64,000 bases of DNA from Fusobacterium nucleatum_L (GCF_050231725.1 NZ_CP077172.1:558001-622000); one strand, 5' to 3'. Counted from the stretch's first letter, positions 26,797-39,316 are shown. A program made the numbers and translations. The notes: a model not told the origin generated them from the sequence alone.

Positions 26797-27309
26797 TTAT
26801 TCCTCGTATAATTCTTTAACTAAATTTCTACATATTTTTGACATTTTTAACATATCCTCTTTTGGACACATTTCACTTAAACTATATTCAAAAGGATTAA
26901 TAGAAAAATCTATCAACACATTTTTTATTATTTCTTCTTCTTTTTGTGTTCTTTTAATAAAAACAGTTGAAAACACTGTTTTTAAATCATCTCCAAATAG
27001 TTCATGCAAATTAACATTCCCACTTTTTTTGCATTCAAGTAAAATAGCTGCAATATCAATAATTATATCTATTGGGTAATAAAACTCAACATACTGTTTA
27101 TCATACTTTGAATTCATATTTTTCAAAACTACTGTAATAGGCTCGTCATGTTGTCTGAAATTTCCATTTAGTTTATTTAATTTCAAATCAAAAAATATTT
27201 CCTCTAAAGATATAATTTCTATTTGTTTATCTGCAAGATATTCTACTAATGTTAGACTATCATCACTATCTCCAATATAATTATTCCAATATTTATTACT
27301 TATATACAT
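26797..27309 (-). CDS. Protein of unknown function
   Basis: I do not recognise this 170-residue protein. It has no signal peptide or membrane helix; hydrophobic stretches (YPIDIIIDIAAILLE around 80-95) are amphipathic, and acidic residues dominate. Two or three Cys occur (ECKK, MCPKED, ICRN) without a zinc-finger spacing. A GGAG site nine bases before the ATG and normal codon use support a real gene. It stands alone between convergent pflA and the divergent repressor gene. Confidence 0.5.
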   Translation of the reverse strand: MYISNKYWNNYIGDSDDSLTLVEYLADKQIEIISLEEIFFDLKLNKLNGNFRQHDEPITVVLKNMNSKYDKQYVEFYYPIDIIIDIAAILLECKKSGNVNLHELFGDDLKTVFSTVFIKRTQKEEEIIKNVLIDFSINPFEYSLSEMCPKEDMLKMSKICRNLVKELYEE

Positions 27310-27529
27310 TTATATTTTCTCCTCTCAAATTTCTATATTTTCAAAATTTCCAGTTTGTACTTCCTTTAGCTTTTATTATACTACTCATTATTACAATCAA
27401 AGTCAATAAAATTTTCAATTGCTTCTTTAAAATAATTTCTGTATATTAATTAAACTGCGATATTAGTATTCATATTTATTTTTAATGATAATTTTAACTT
27501 TTCTATTTTTAATTACTTATAAAAAATAC

Positions 27530-27559
27530 TTGACAGTTGAACATATATTCAATTATAAT
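27530..27559 (+). promoter_or_regulatory. Promoter of the metal-resistance operon
   Basis: TTGACA (27530-27535), 18-base spacer, TATAAT (27554-27559). The spacer contains the first operator palindrome, so a repressor bound there blocks RNA polymerase. Confidence 0.75.
27537..27552. promoter_or_regulatory. ArsR/CadC-type operator 1
   Basis: TTGAA-CATATA-TTCAA is a near-perfect palindrome of the type bound by ArsR/SmtB-family repressors; it lies between the -35 and -10 boxes. Confidence 0.75.
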
Positions 27560-27569
27560 ATATGTATAG

Positions 27570-27585
27570 TTGAATATATAATCAA
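27570..27585. promoter_or_regulatory. ArsR/CadC-type operator 2
   Basis: TTGA-ATATATAA-TCAA is a second palindrome 17 bases downstream of the first (33 bases centre to centre), between the -10 box and the ribosome site. Confidence 0.6.
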
Positions 27586-27608
27586 TTGTTAAAATAAAGA
27601 GGCGAATT

Positions 27609-27986
27609 ATGAAGATAACTAAAATTGTTAATTCTTGTGATTGCGATAGTGTTAATCAAGAACTAGTTGATAAAGTAAAAAAGAAATTCCCAGATGACGA
27701 GCTCCTTGGAGATTTGTCTGATTTCTTTAAAGTTATAGGAGATGGAACAAGAATTAGAATACTTTGGGCATTAGATGTAAGTGAGATGTGTGTCTGCGAT
27801 ATAGCTAATGTTTTAAATATGACAAAATCAGCTGTATCTCATCAACTAAGATCTTTAAGAGAGGCTGATTTAGTAAAATCTAGAAAATCTGGAAAAGAAG
27901 TTCTTTACTCTCTATCAGATAATCACGTAAAAGAAATTTTTGAACAAGGTTTAATACATATACAAGAAGATAAAGGAGATGAATAG
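27609..27986 (+). CDS. ArsR/SmtB-family metal-responsive repressor (CadC-like)
   Basis: The 125-residue winged-helix repressor has an N-terminal metal site (SCDCD at 9-13), the recognition helix MTKSAVSHQLRSLREADLV, and the EMCVCD (alpha3) motif; DNHVKEIFEQGLIHIQED at the end fits the alpha5 site of CadC/SmtB. These sites sense Cd, Pb or Zn in the family. Two palindromic operators lie in its promoter. The HMA gene begins two bases after the end of its frame, and a P-type ATPase follows, so it should be autoregulated and derepressed by metal excess. Confidence 0.9.
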   Translation: MKITKIVNSCDCDSVNQELVDKVKKKFPDDELLGDLSDFFKVIGDGTRIRILWALDVSEMCVCDIANVLNMTKSAVSHQLRSLREADLVKSRKSGKEVLYSLSDNHVKEIFEQGLIHIQEDKGDE

Positions 27987-27988
27987 TT

Positions 27989-28210
27989 ATGAAAAAAGTA
28001 TTTAAATTAGAAGGTTTGGATTGTGCTCACTGTGCAGCAAAAATCGAAGAAAGAATTTCTAAATTAGAAGGAGTTAAATCTGTTGTAATAAATTTTATGA
28101 CAACTAAAATGACTCTTGAAAGTGTTGATGATAATATCGGAGAAGTTGTAGAAAAAGTTAAAAAACTTATAAATGAAGTTGAACCTGATGTCAATATGGT
28201 AAAGGCATAA
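27989..28210 (+). CDS. Heavy-metal-associated (HMA) domain protein / metallochaperone
   Basis: The 73-residue protein is a single ferredoxin-like HMA domain. The metal-binding loop is GLDCAHCAAKIEERI, with Cys14 and Cys17 in a CxxC motif, and the domain ends with the usual EVEPDV-type strand. It should bind soft metal ions in the cytoplasm. It begins right after the repressor gene. In many bacteria this domain is the N-terminus of the CadA/ZntA ATPase; here it is a separate gene and the ATPase downstream lacks it. Confidence 0.9.
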   Translation: MKKVFKLEGLDCAHCAAKIEERISKLEGVKSVVINFMTTKMTLESVDDNIGEVVEKVKKLINEVEPDVNMVKA

Positions 28211-28215
28211 ATACT

Positions 28216-28384
28216 CTAAAAATTTTTCTTTAAGTTACTATAAATTAAATCTTCTAATAGTATATTTGATTACTTGACAGCCTATAATGTTTCTCAAGTT
28301 CCAAAATGCTTGTTCAACATTATAGGACACCATAGTAATCTCATCTAAAACTAATTAATATAATCTTTCAAGAAAAATTTGAAT
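28216..28384. repeat. Long imperfect palindrome between HMA and ATPase genes
   Basis: The outer arms AAATTTTTCTT (28220-28230) and AAGAAAAATTT (28370-28380) match exactly. Nested arms are GATTACT/AGTAATC and CCTATAATGTT/AACATTATAGG, closed by CAAG/CTTG. The whole forms a 161-base hairpin, which looks like a small mobile element or a structured RNA. It shares no obvious sequence with the pyr-operon elements. Confidence 0.7.
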
Positions 28385-28410
28385 TATTGTTAAGTATAGG
28401 CTGGTGTAAA

Positions 28411-30255
28411 ATGAAAATGAAAAAAGAAGTAATAATTATTATTTCCGCTATATTATTTGCAGTTGCATTATTTGTGAAAATGAGTCAAACTTTACAACTT
28501 ATTTTAATGTTGGTAGCTTATATATTACTTGGAAAGGATACTGTTTTAAAAGCTGTAAAAAATGTTGAAAAAGGAGATTTCTTTGATGAAAATTTTCTTA
28601 TGACTGTAGCAACATTAGGAGCTATTATGATAGGTGAATATCCTGAAGCTGTTGCAGTTATGCTTTTTTATGAAGTTGGAGAGTTATTTCAAAGTTATGC
28701 AATCAATAAGTCAAGAAAATCTATTGCAGATATGATGGATATTAAGCCTGAATATGCAAATGTTATCAGAAATAATAAATCTGAAAAAGTTGAACCTGAT
28801 GAAGTGCAAATTGATGAAATAATTGAAATTAAACCTGGTGAGAGAGTCCCACTTGATGCGATTATTATAAAAGGCGAAACTACTCTTGATACTTCTGCTC
28901 TTACAGGTGAATCTCTTCCTGTTGAAGTGAGAGAAGGAGCAACCATATTAAGTGGTTGTATAAATCTAAATGCTCTGATTTTAGCAAAAGTTACAAAAGA
29001 ATATTTTGATTCAACAGTCAATAAAGTTTTAGATTTGGTTGAAAATGCTGCTGCTAAAAAATCAACATCTGAAAGATTAATAACAAGATTTGCAAAAATA
29101 TATACACCAATAGTAATAAGTTTAGCAGTCTTACTCGCTATTTTACCGCCAATCATAAGCGGAGAATATAATTTTAGACTTTGGATATTTAGAGCTTTAG
29201 CATTTTTAGTTGTATCTTGTCCTTGTGCCTTTGTGATTTCTGTTCCTTTAAGTTTTTTCAGTGGAATAGGAGCTGCTTCGAGAGCAGGAGTTTTAATAAA
29301 AGGTGGAAACTATTTAGAGGCTCTATCAAAGGTTGATACAGTAGTTCTTGATAAAACTGGAACATTAACTAAAGGAGTATTTAATGTTCAGAAAGTTATA
29401 GTTGCTGATAAAAGTATACAAGAAGATGAATTTATTTCACTTGTTGCTATGGCTGAATCAGGTTCAAATCATCCTATATCAAAATCTATACAAAAATATT
29501 ATAATAAAGAGATTGATAAAAATTCTATAAATAGCATAAAAGAAATTTCTGGTAAAGGTATAGAAGCTATTGTTAATAATATAAGAATACTTGTTGGAAA
29601 TAAAAAGTTAGTAAATGTTCCTAATAATATTATTGTTGAGGATGTCGGGACTATACTTTATGTTGATATTGACAATAATTTTGCTGGATATATAGTTATT
29701 TCAGATGAAATAAAGAAAGATTCCCAAAAGACAATACAAGGTTTAAAAAATATAGGAATAAAAAAATCTATTATGTTTACTGGTGATGTTGAAAAAGTTG
29801 CTAAAAAAGTAGGAGAAGAATTAGGACTTGATGAGATTTACTCTAATCTCTTACCTCAAGATAAAGTAAGTAAATTTGAAGAAATCATAAAAAATAAAAA
29901 TTCTAAGGGAAATGTAGTTTTTGTTGGAGATGGAATAAATGATGCACCTGTACTTGCAAGAGCAGATGTCGGAATTGCTATGGGTGCTATGGGGTCTGAT
30001 GCTGCAATAGAGGCTGCTGATGTAGTTATTATGACTGATGAACCTAGTAAAATAGTAACTGCAATAAAAAGTTCTAAAAAAACTATGAAGATTGCTATGC
30101 AAAATATTGCTCTAGCTTTTGGAGTAAAGGCCATTGCACTAATTTTAAGTGCTTTAGGTATTGCAGATATGTGGATGGCAGTTTTTGCTGATACTGGGGT
30201 AACAATATTAGCTGTTTTAAATTCTTTTAGGGCTTTAAAGATAGAAAATAATTGA
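28411..30255 (+). CDS. Heavy-metal P1B-type ATPase (CadA/ZntA type, without N-terminal HMA)
   Basis: The 614-residue pump exports Cd/Zn/Pb-type cations from the cytoplasm. P1B motifs are the CPC in the sixth helix (about residue 270, SCPCAFVIS), the phosphorylated Asp in DKTGTLTKG (about 314), the HP dipeptide in SNHPISKS, TGD and GDGINDAPVLA. The TGES of the actuator domain is present. There is no N-terminal HMA domain; it is supplied by the 73-residue gene upstream. The start at 28411 has GGTG ahead; an in-frame TTG at 28387 is rejected. It ends before the SAM riboswitch of metY. Confidence 0.9.
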   Translation: MKMKKEVIIIISAILFAVALFVKMSQTLQLILMLVAYILLGKDTVLKAVKNVEKGDFFDENFLMTVATLGAIMIGEYPEAVAVMLFYEVGELFQSYAINKSRKSIADMMDIKPEYANVIRNNKSEKVEPDEVQIDEIIEIKPGERVPLDAIIIKGETTLDTSALTGESLPVEVREGATILSGCINLNALILAKVTKEYFDSTVNKVLDLVENAAAKKSTSERLITRFAKIYTPIVISLAVLLAILPPIISGEYNFRLWIFRALAFLVVSCPCAFVISVPLSFFSGIGAASRAGVLIKGGNYLEALSKVDTVVLDKTGTLTKGVFNVQKVIVADKSIQEDEFISLVAMAESGSNHPISKSIQKYYNKEIDKNSINSIKEISGKGIEAIVNNIRILVGNKKLVNVPNNIIVEDVGTILYVDIDNNFAGYIVISDEIKKDSQKTIQGLKNIGIKKSIMFTGDVEKVAKKVGEELGLDEIYSNLLPQDKVSKFEEIIKNKNSKGNVVFVGDGINDAPVLARADVGIAMGAMGSDAAIEAADVVIMTDEPSKIVTAIKSSKKTMKIAMQNIALAFGVKAIALILSALGIADMWMAVFADTGVTILAVLNSFRALKIENN

Positions 30256-30264
30256 TAAAAGCTG

Positions 30265-30293
30265 TTGACAAATTTTTATTTTTGATGTATTAT
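30265..30293 (+). promoter_or_regulatory. metY promoter
   Basis: TTGACA (30265-30270), 17-base spacer, TATTAT (30288-30293). The RNA would begin near 30300, just ahead of the SAM riboswitch. Confidence 0.7.
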
Positions 30294-30314
30294 TACTCAA
30301 AATAAGAAATCAAT

Positions 30315-30400
30315 AACCATCGAGAGAAACCGAGGGACTGGCCCTATGAAGTTTCAGCAACCTGTCATTAGATGTGGTGCTAATTCCAGATAGATGGAAG
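30315..30400 (+). promoter_or_regulatory. SAM-I (S-box) riboswitch aptamer
   Basis: The core is the S-box pattern: CGAGAG, then GAGGGACTGGCCCTATGAAG, CAGCAACC and GGTGCTAATTCCAG. P1 closes as CCATC (30317-30321) with GATGG (30393-30397). It is followed by an expression platform with a terminator (30423-30456). In the family, SAM binding favours the terminator and shuts off sulfur amino acid genes. Confidence 0.95.
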
Positions 30401-30422
30401 TCAAAGAAAAAGACTTTTAACC

Positions 30423-30456
30423 AATCTCTATTACTCGGTGGTGATAGAGATTTTTT
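30423..30456 (+). terminator. SAM riboswitch terminator
   Basis: AATCTCTAT (30423-30431) pairs with ATAGAGATT (30444-30452), followed by TTTTTTATTA. The leader ahead of it contains a second hairpin (AAGTC/GACTT) that could be part of the antiterminator. Confidence 0.85.
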
Positions 30457-30481
30457 ATTAAAAAATTATGGGAGGTAAAAT

Positions 30482-31768
30482 ATGTCTATAGATATGAAAA
30501 AATTAGAAATAGAAACTCAGTTAGTACAGTCATTAGAAGAGTTTGAAGAAGGGGAATCAAGAACAGTTCCCTTAGTTCAAAGTACAACTTTTAACTATAC
30601 TGACCCTGACACATTGGCAGAATTATTTGACTTAAAAAAATCAGGATATTTTTATTCAAGACTTAGCAACCCAACTGTTGCTACTTTTGAAAATAAAATG
30701 GCTATACTTGAAAAAGGTGTTGGAGCATTAGCATTTTCATCAGGACAAGCTGCTACAACTGCTGCAATACTAACTATTTGTAAGACAGGAGACCATATAG
30801 TTGCAGTCTCTACTCTATATGGAGGAACTATAACTCTTTTAGCTTCAACATTAAAAAATTATGGTATTGAAACTACTTTTGTAAATCCTGAAGCTAGCGA
30901 AGAAGAATTTAAAGCTGCATTCAGAGAAAATACAAAAATATTATTTGGAGAAACATTAGGAAATCCTGAAATGAACACTTTAGATTTTGAAAAAATAGTT
31001 AGAATTGCAAAAGAAAAAGATGTTCCAACAATAATTGATAATACTTTAGCTAGTCCATATCTATGTGCTCCTATTTCTCATGGAGCAAATATAGTTGTTC
31101 AATCTGCAACTAAATATATAGATGGACAAGGAAGTGTTTTAGGTGGAGTTATTGTTGATGGAGGAAACTATAATTGGGATAATGGAAAATTTCCTATGTT
31201 AGTAGAGCCTGATGCTAGTTACCATAATATGAGTTACTATAAAACATTTGGAAATCTTGCATATATTATAAAAGCAAGAGCAAATATTTTAAGAGATATG
31301 GGAGCTACTTTAAGTCCATTCAATGCTTTTATTCTATTAAGAGGTTTAGAAACTCTTCATTTGAGAATGGAAAGACATAGTGAAAATGCTCTAGCATTAG
31401 CCTCTGCTTTAGAAAAAAATCCAAATATTGCTTGGGTAAAATATTCTAAACTACCTAGTCACTATGCTTATAAAAATGCTGAAAAGTATTTAACAAAAGG
31501 TGGTAGTGGAGTAATTTTAGTTGGTGTTAAAGGTGGTAGAGAAGGTGCAGAAAAACTCATTAAAGGTTTAGAATGGATAAGAGCCGTTGTCCATGTCGGA
31601 GATTCAAGAACTTGTCTATTACACCCTGCAAGTACTACTCATAGACAATTAAGTGAAGAAGATTTAATTAAATGTGGTGTGCTTCCAGAGGCAGTGAGAA
31701 TAAATGTTGGTATTGAAAATATAAATGATATTATAGCTGATATTGAACAAGCATTGGCTAAACTATAA
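30482..31768 (+). CDS. metY: O-acetylhomoserine sulfhydrylase / aminocarboxypropyltransferase
   Basis: The 428-residue PLP enzyme of the Cys/Met metabolism family should make homocysteine from O-acetylhomoserine and sulfide. PLP-Lys is in SATKYIDGQGSVLGG; the Tyr/Arg pair YSRLSNPT and the FSSGQAATTAA motif also fit. A MetY-type insertion (YNWDNGKFPMLVEPDASYH) separates it from MetB/MetC and methionine gamma-lyase, which lack it. The SAM-I riboswitch upstream makes feedback control by SAM very likely. GGGAGG lies ahead of the ATG. It ends in a terminator shared with the convergent yfcC-type gene. Confidence 0.9.
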   Translation: MSIDMKKLEIETQLVQSLEEFEEGESRTVPLVQSTTFNYTDPDTLAELFDLKKSGYFYSRLSNPTVATFENKMAILEKGVGALAFSSGQAATTAAILTICKTGDHIVAVSTLYGGTITLLASTLKNYGIETTFVNPEASEEEFKAAFRENTKILFGETLGNPEMNTLDFEKIVRIAKEKDVPTIIDNTLASPYLCAPISHGANIVVQSATKYIDGQGSVLGGVIVDGGNYNWDNGKFPMLVEPDASYHNMSYYKTFGNLAYIIKARANILRDMGATLSPFNAFILLRGLETLHLRMERHSENALALASALEKNPNIAWVKYSKLPSHYAYKNAEKYLTKGGSGVILVGVKGGREGAEKLIKGLEWIRAVVHVGDSRTCLLHPASTTHRQLSEEDLIKCGVLPEAVRINVGIENINDIIADIEQALAKL

Positions 31769-31779
31769 AACATAAAAAA

Positions 31780-31822
31780 GCTACTGTAGTCATTTATTTA
31801 AAATGAGCTTACAGTAGCCTTT
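31780..31822. terminator. Bidirectional terminator after metY
   Basis: GCTACTGTAG (31783-31792) pairs with the GCTTACAGTAGC region around 31806-31817 over an A/T-rich loop; TTTT follows on the plus strand and TTTTTT on the minus strand. Confidence 0.65.
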
Positions 31823-31857
31823 TAAAATTGGAATGTAACTTACTTATTTTAAAAATT
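31822..31857. repeat. Solo end of the pyr-operon palindromic element
   Basis: AAAATTGGAATGTAACTTAC-TTATTTT here closely matches AAAATCTGGAATGTAACTCT-CTTATTTTTC at the right end of the 50521-50693 copy. Only one end is present; no matching left end was found next to it. Confidence 0.55.
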
Positions 31858-31862
31858 TCTAT

Positions 31863-33374
31863 CTAAAAAAATACTGACCTTACATATAAAATAGTAATTG
31901 TTAATACAACTATAATCAACATAAGTGGCATAACAAATTTCAACCATTTATTATAAGGTATTCCTACTATTTGTAATACAACAAATATTAAACCTGTTGG
32001 TGTTATAAATAATATAACTCCTTGCCCCCAAGTGAAAGCATCAACAACAACTGCTCTTGATAGACCCACTGTATCTGCAAGTGGAGCTAGTATTGGCATA
32101 GACAATACTGCTAAACCAGATGTTGATGGAATAAATATTCCTAAAAATGCAAAAATTAATAACATCACTATTGAAAATAGACCTTTACCCATTTCAGCAA
32201 CTACATTAGATGAATAGAAAAGTAAAGTATCTGAAATCATTCCATTTTCCATTATAATATTTATAGCTCTTGCTAAACCTATAATCAGGGTAACTCCAAC
32301 AACTTCTGAAGCTCCTGAGATAAAACCATTTACTGCTTCTTTTTCACTAAGCCCTGATAAGAACATAATAATTATTGCAACTCCAAAGAACATTGCCGCT
32401 GCTTCTTGAAACCACCAATCTAATGAGGATACTCCCCATATCATAATTATAAATTGAAAAACAAATAAAAATAATATTATTTTTTTTCTCCAATCAAACT
32501 TAATATCAGTTTCTTGGCTATAATCTTTTAAAAATCTTTCTTTAATTTCTTCTTGTTCTTCTATAACAAGAGAGTTATTAGAATTTTCCTTAACTTTTTT
32601 TATGTATCTACGAATATATAATAATGATATTATTGAAAATATAATTAAAGCTACAAATCTAAACTTTAATCCCTCATTAAAAGATATTCCTGCTGCATTT
32701 GAAGCAATTATAGTTGAAAAAGGATTTACTGTTGAAAACATACACCCCACTGCTGACCCTAGGAATATAGTTGCCATTGGGACTAAAGGGTCAAAATTGT
32801 TTATTAAAAACAATGGCATTAAGATTGCATAAAATGGTATTGTTTCTTCCCAAAATCCAAATATTGTTCCTCCTGCTGCAAAGAAGATAAAACTTATTAT
32901 AACAAGTGAAAATTCTTTTCCCTTTGTCTTTTGTGAGATAGCTTTCATTGCTATATTAAATGTTCCTGTCTTATTTACTATACCAACTATTCCTCCCAAT
33001 ATAAGAACAAATATTATTATATCTATTGATTCAGCTATACCTGAAATTGGTGCAACAATCAATTCTTGTAAACCTTGTGCTTTCCCATCTAACTTAACAT
33101 AAGTATTTGGAATAGCCATAGGTTTTTTTATTGTACCATCTATAAATTTATTTATATCTATTTTAATATCTAATTTATCTAAATTTTTTTGTGTTACCTC
33201 TAAATTTACATTTGCATTTCCGTATGTCTCTATCACAAATTCATTTGTGTTCTCTTCATAGGACAGTCTATTATACTTTCCTGCTGGTATAACGTGGGTT
33301 AACACTGTTACCAAAATTAAAATTAAAAATAATACTGTGTATGCTGTCGGAAATTCAAAATTTTTCCTTTTCAC
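31863..33374 (-). CDS. YfcC-family (DcuC-like) membrane transporter
   Basis: The 503-residue protein has about twelve membrane helices and belongs to the YfcC group of the DcuC/ion-transporter clan. Typical segments are ITHVIPAGKYNR-like at the N-terminus, GTIFGFWEETIPFYAILMPLF and NPFSTIIASNAAGISF; a periplasmic insertion lies at about 40-110. Substrates in the family are amino acids, peptides or dicarboxylates and cannot be told here. It uses a GTG start with GGAGG eight bases ahead; a nearby ATG is out of frame. It has its own consensus promoter (33415-33443). Confidence 0.8.
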   Translation of the reverse strand: MKRKNFEFPTAYTVLFLILILVTVLTHVIPAGKYNRLSYEENTNEFVIETYGNANVNLEVTQKNLDKLDIKIDINKFIDGTIKKPMAIPNTYVKLDGKAQGLQELIVAPISGIAESIDIIIFVLILGGIVGIVNKTGTFNIAMKAISQKTKGKEFSLVIISFIFFAAGGTIFGFWEETIPFYAILMPLFLINNFDPLVPMATIFLGSAVGCMFSTVNPFSTIIASNAAGISFNEGLKFRFVALIIFSIISLLYIRRYIKKVKENSNNSLVIEEQEEIKERFLKDYSQETDIKFDWRKKIILFLFVFQFIIMIWGVSSLDWWFQEAAAMFFGVAIIIMFLSGLSEKEAVNGFISGASEVVGVTLIIGLARAINIIMENGMISDTLLFYSSNVVAEMGKGLFSIVMLLIFAFLGIFIPSTSGLAVLSMPILAPLADTVGLSRAVVVDAFTWGQGVILFITPTGLIFVVLQIVGIPYNKWLKFVMPLMLIIVVLTITILYVRSVFF

Positions 33375-33414
33375 CTATCATTCCTCCTTTAAAATTATAT
33401 TTTAAATACAGGAA

Positions 33415-33443
33415 ATTTTATAATATTGAAAGGCTTTTGTCAA
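33415..33443 (-). promoter_or_regulatory. Promoter of the YfcC-type transporter gene
   Basis: Minus strand: TTGACA (33438-33443), 17-base spacer, TAAAAT (33415-33420), 41 bases before the GTG. Confidence 0.7.
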
Positions 33444-33586
33444 TCATTTTTATTAAAATTTTTTTAATTTTTCAATTATTTTTTCTTTTCAAATATATTT
33501 TCAAAAATTTCTCTAACTTAGTTAGGCTTTTTACTTATTTTCAAAGATTTTTCTTATACTCATTTCAAATTTATCTATTTATAATT

Positions 33587-34294
33587 CTATATTCTGATAG
33601 CTGTTTCTAAAGCAAGTTCTATCATTTCAGAGAATGTTTTTTCTCTTTCTTCTGCACTTGTAATTTCTGGACTAACTAATGAATCTGAAATAGTTAAAAT
33701 TGAAAGTGCCTTAGCTTTGTATTTAGCTGCCAATGTATAAAGTCCTGCTGTTTCCATTTCAACTGCCAACACTCCAAAATCTGCCCATTTTCTATAATAA
33801 TCACTATTATCATTATAGAACTCGTCACTTGTTAAAATATTTCCTGCTTTTATTTTAATATTTTTTTCTTCAGCAACTTTTAAAGCAATAGTAAATAATT
33901 CAAAGTTAGCTGTAGGAGAAAAATTAGCACCATTAAATCTTCTGTTATTAATATTTGAATCAGTTGAAGTAGACATAGCTATAACAACATCTCTAACCTT
34001 TATATCTTCCTGATAAGAACCTGCTGAACCAACTCTTATTAAATTTTTAACTCCATAGTCTTTCATAAGCTCAGTTATATAAATAGATATTGAAGGAATA
34101 CCCATTCCAGTACCTTGTATAGATATTCTTTTCCCTTTATATATTCCTGTAAAACCTAACATCCCTCTGATATCTGTATAACAAAAAATATCTTCTAAAT
34201 AATTCTCTGCTATCCACTTAGCTCTTTTAGGATCACCTGGTAATAAAACAGTTTCTGCTATATCTCCCATTTTAGCTGCTATATGTATACTCAT
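33587..34294 (-). CDS. deoD: Purine-nucleoside phosphorylase (DeoD type)
   Basis: The 235-residue enzyme cleaves purine (deoxy)nucleosides with phosphate. Trimeric/hexameric DeoD motifs are LLPGDPKRAKWIAE at the start (phosphate site), GTGMGIPSISIY, LIRVGSAGSYQEDI and VEMETAGLYTLAAKYKAKALSILTISD with the catalytic Asp near the end. It is cytoplasmic and of usual size. GGAGG precedes the ATG. It lies immediately downstream of the rRNA/tRNA operon terminator and upstream of the YfcC-type transporter, which has its own promoter; no nucleoside transporter is linked. Confidence 0.93.
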   Translation of the reverse strand: MSIHIAAKMGDIAETVLLPGDPKRAKWIAENYLEDIFCYTDIRGMLGFTGIYKGKRISIQGTGMGIPSISIYITELMKDYGVKNLIRVGSAGSYQEDIKVRDVVIAMSTSTDSNINNRRFNGANFSPTANFELFTIALKVAEEKNIKIKAGNILTSDEFYNDNSDYYRKWADFGVLAVEMETAGLYTLAAKYKAKALSILTISDSLVSPEITSAEEREKTFSEMIELALETAIRI

Positions 34295-34342
34295 TATTTA
34301 CCTCCTTTTAACATTCTTTCACTTTATTTTATCATATTAAAC

Positions 34343-34368
34343 AAAAAAACACACTAATAAAGTGTGTT
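34343..34368 (-). terminator. rRNA-tRNA operon terminator
   Basis: Minus strand: AACACACT (34361-34368) pairs with AGTGTGTT (34348-34355) over a five-base loop and is followed by seven Ts, ten bases after tRNA-Asn. Confidence 0.8.
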
Positions 34369-34378
34369 GATGTTAAAA

Positions 34379-34454
34379 TGGCGCTTCCTAATGGACTCGA
34401 ACCATTGACGCTGCGGTTAACAGCCGCATGCTCTACCGACTGAGCTAAGGAAGC
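34379..34454 (-). tRNA. tRNA-Asn (GTT)
   Basis: A 76-base tRNA including an encoded CCA end. Acceptor stem GCTTCCT/AGGAAGC with discriminator G, D arm GCTC..GAGC, anticodon stem TGCGG/CCGCA with loop CTGTTAA (anticodon GTT), T arm with GGTTCGAGTCC. It is the last gene of the rRNA operon, five bases from 5S. Confidence 0.97.
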
Positions 34455-34458
34455 AAAT

Positions 34459-34578
34459 TGCTTGGCAAATCCATACTCTCCCAGGCCGCTTCCAGCCAAG
34501 TACCATCAGCGTATATGGGCTTAACTTCTAGGTTCGGAATGTAACTAGGTGTACCCCCATAGCTATACTCACCAAGCA
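34459..34578 (-). rRNA. rrf: 5S ribosomal RNA
   Basis: About 120 bases with TGCTTGG at the 5' end pairing with CCAAGCA at the 3' end, and the conserved CCGAACCTAGAAGTTAAGCCC segment split by the usual loop. It follows 23S and is directly joined to tRNA-Asn. Confidence 0.93.
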
Positions 34579-34613
34579 TATGTATTTTATCACATAAAGT
34601 TATTATGCGCAAG

Positions 34614-34640
34614 TCTGAACACTTGAAACTATATAGTAGA
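34614..34640 (-). other. 23S rRNA processing stem, 3' side
   Basis: TCTGAACAcTTGAAACTATATAGTAGA here is complementary, apart from one or two mismatches, to 37611-37637 on the other side of 23S. This is the type of stem cut by RNase III. Confidence 0.85.
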
Positions 34641-34644
34641 GCTT

Positions 34645-37552
<2,908 letters not shown>

Positions 37553-37610
37553 TATTTTTTTTGACAGCTAACTCTAAGAAATTGTTAGAGTTAATTTTTT
37601 TCTTGTTTGT

Positions 37611-37637
37611 TCTACTATATAGTTTCCAATGTTCAGA
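37611..37637 (-). other. 23S rRNA processing stem, 5' side
   Basis: The 16S-23S spacer carries TCTACTATATAGTTTC followed by caaTGTTCAGA, the complement of 34614-34640. The spacer contains no tRNA. A separate hairpin AACTCTAA/TTAGAGTT lies at about 37570-37592. Confidence 0.85.
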
Positions 37638-37647
37638 AGTAATGTAA

Positions 37648-37677
37648 GAACATTACCAATAGAATAGAGAAAGACAT
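37648..37677 (-). other. 16S rRNA processing stem, 3' side
   Basis: GAACATTAcCaATAGAATAGAG-AAAGAC here is complementary to 39266-39298 upstream of 16S, with a few mismatches and one bulge. Confidence 0.8.
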
Positions 37678-37688
37678 AATCTCCTTAG

Positions 37689-39207
<1,519 letters not shown>

Positions 39208-39265
39208 ATCTTTTTTATAGCTCATTCTGCTATTTTTATTTAACACCAAATTTTATGGTTGCTTT

Positions 39266-39298
39266 TTGTCTTTTCTCTATTCTGTTGCTAATGTCCTT
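39266..39298 (-). other. 16S rRNA processing stem, 5' side
   Basis: Plus-strand GTCTTTTCTCTATTCTGTTG and flanks are the reverse complement of 37648-37677, bracketing 16S. Confidence 0.8.
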
Positions 39299-39316
39299 GT
39301 CGCATTGACATCGATT

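Noticed and set aside
37560..37600. Hairpin plus T-run in the 16S-23S spacer as a possible terminator
   Set aside because: The T-run is on the plus strand, opposite to rRNA transcription; on the transcribed strand no U-tract follows the hairpin.
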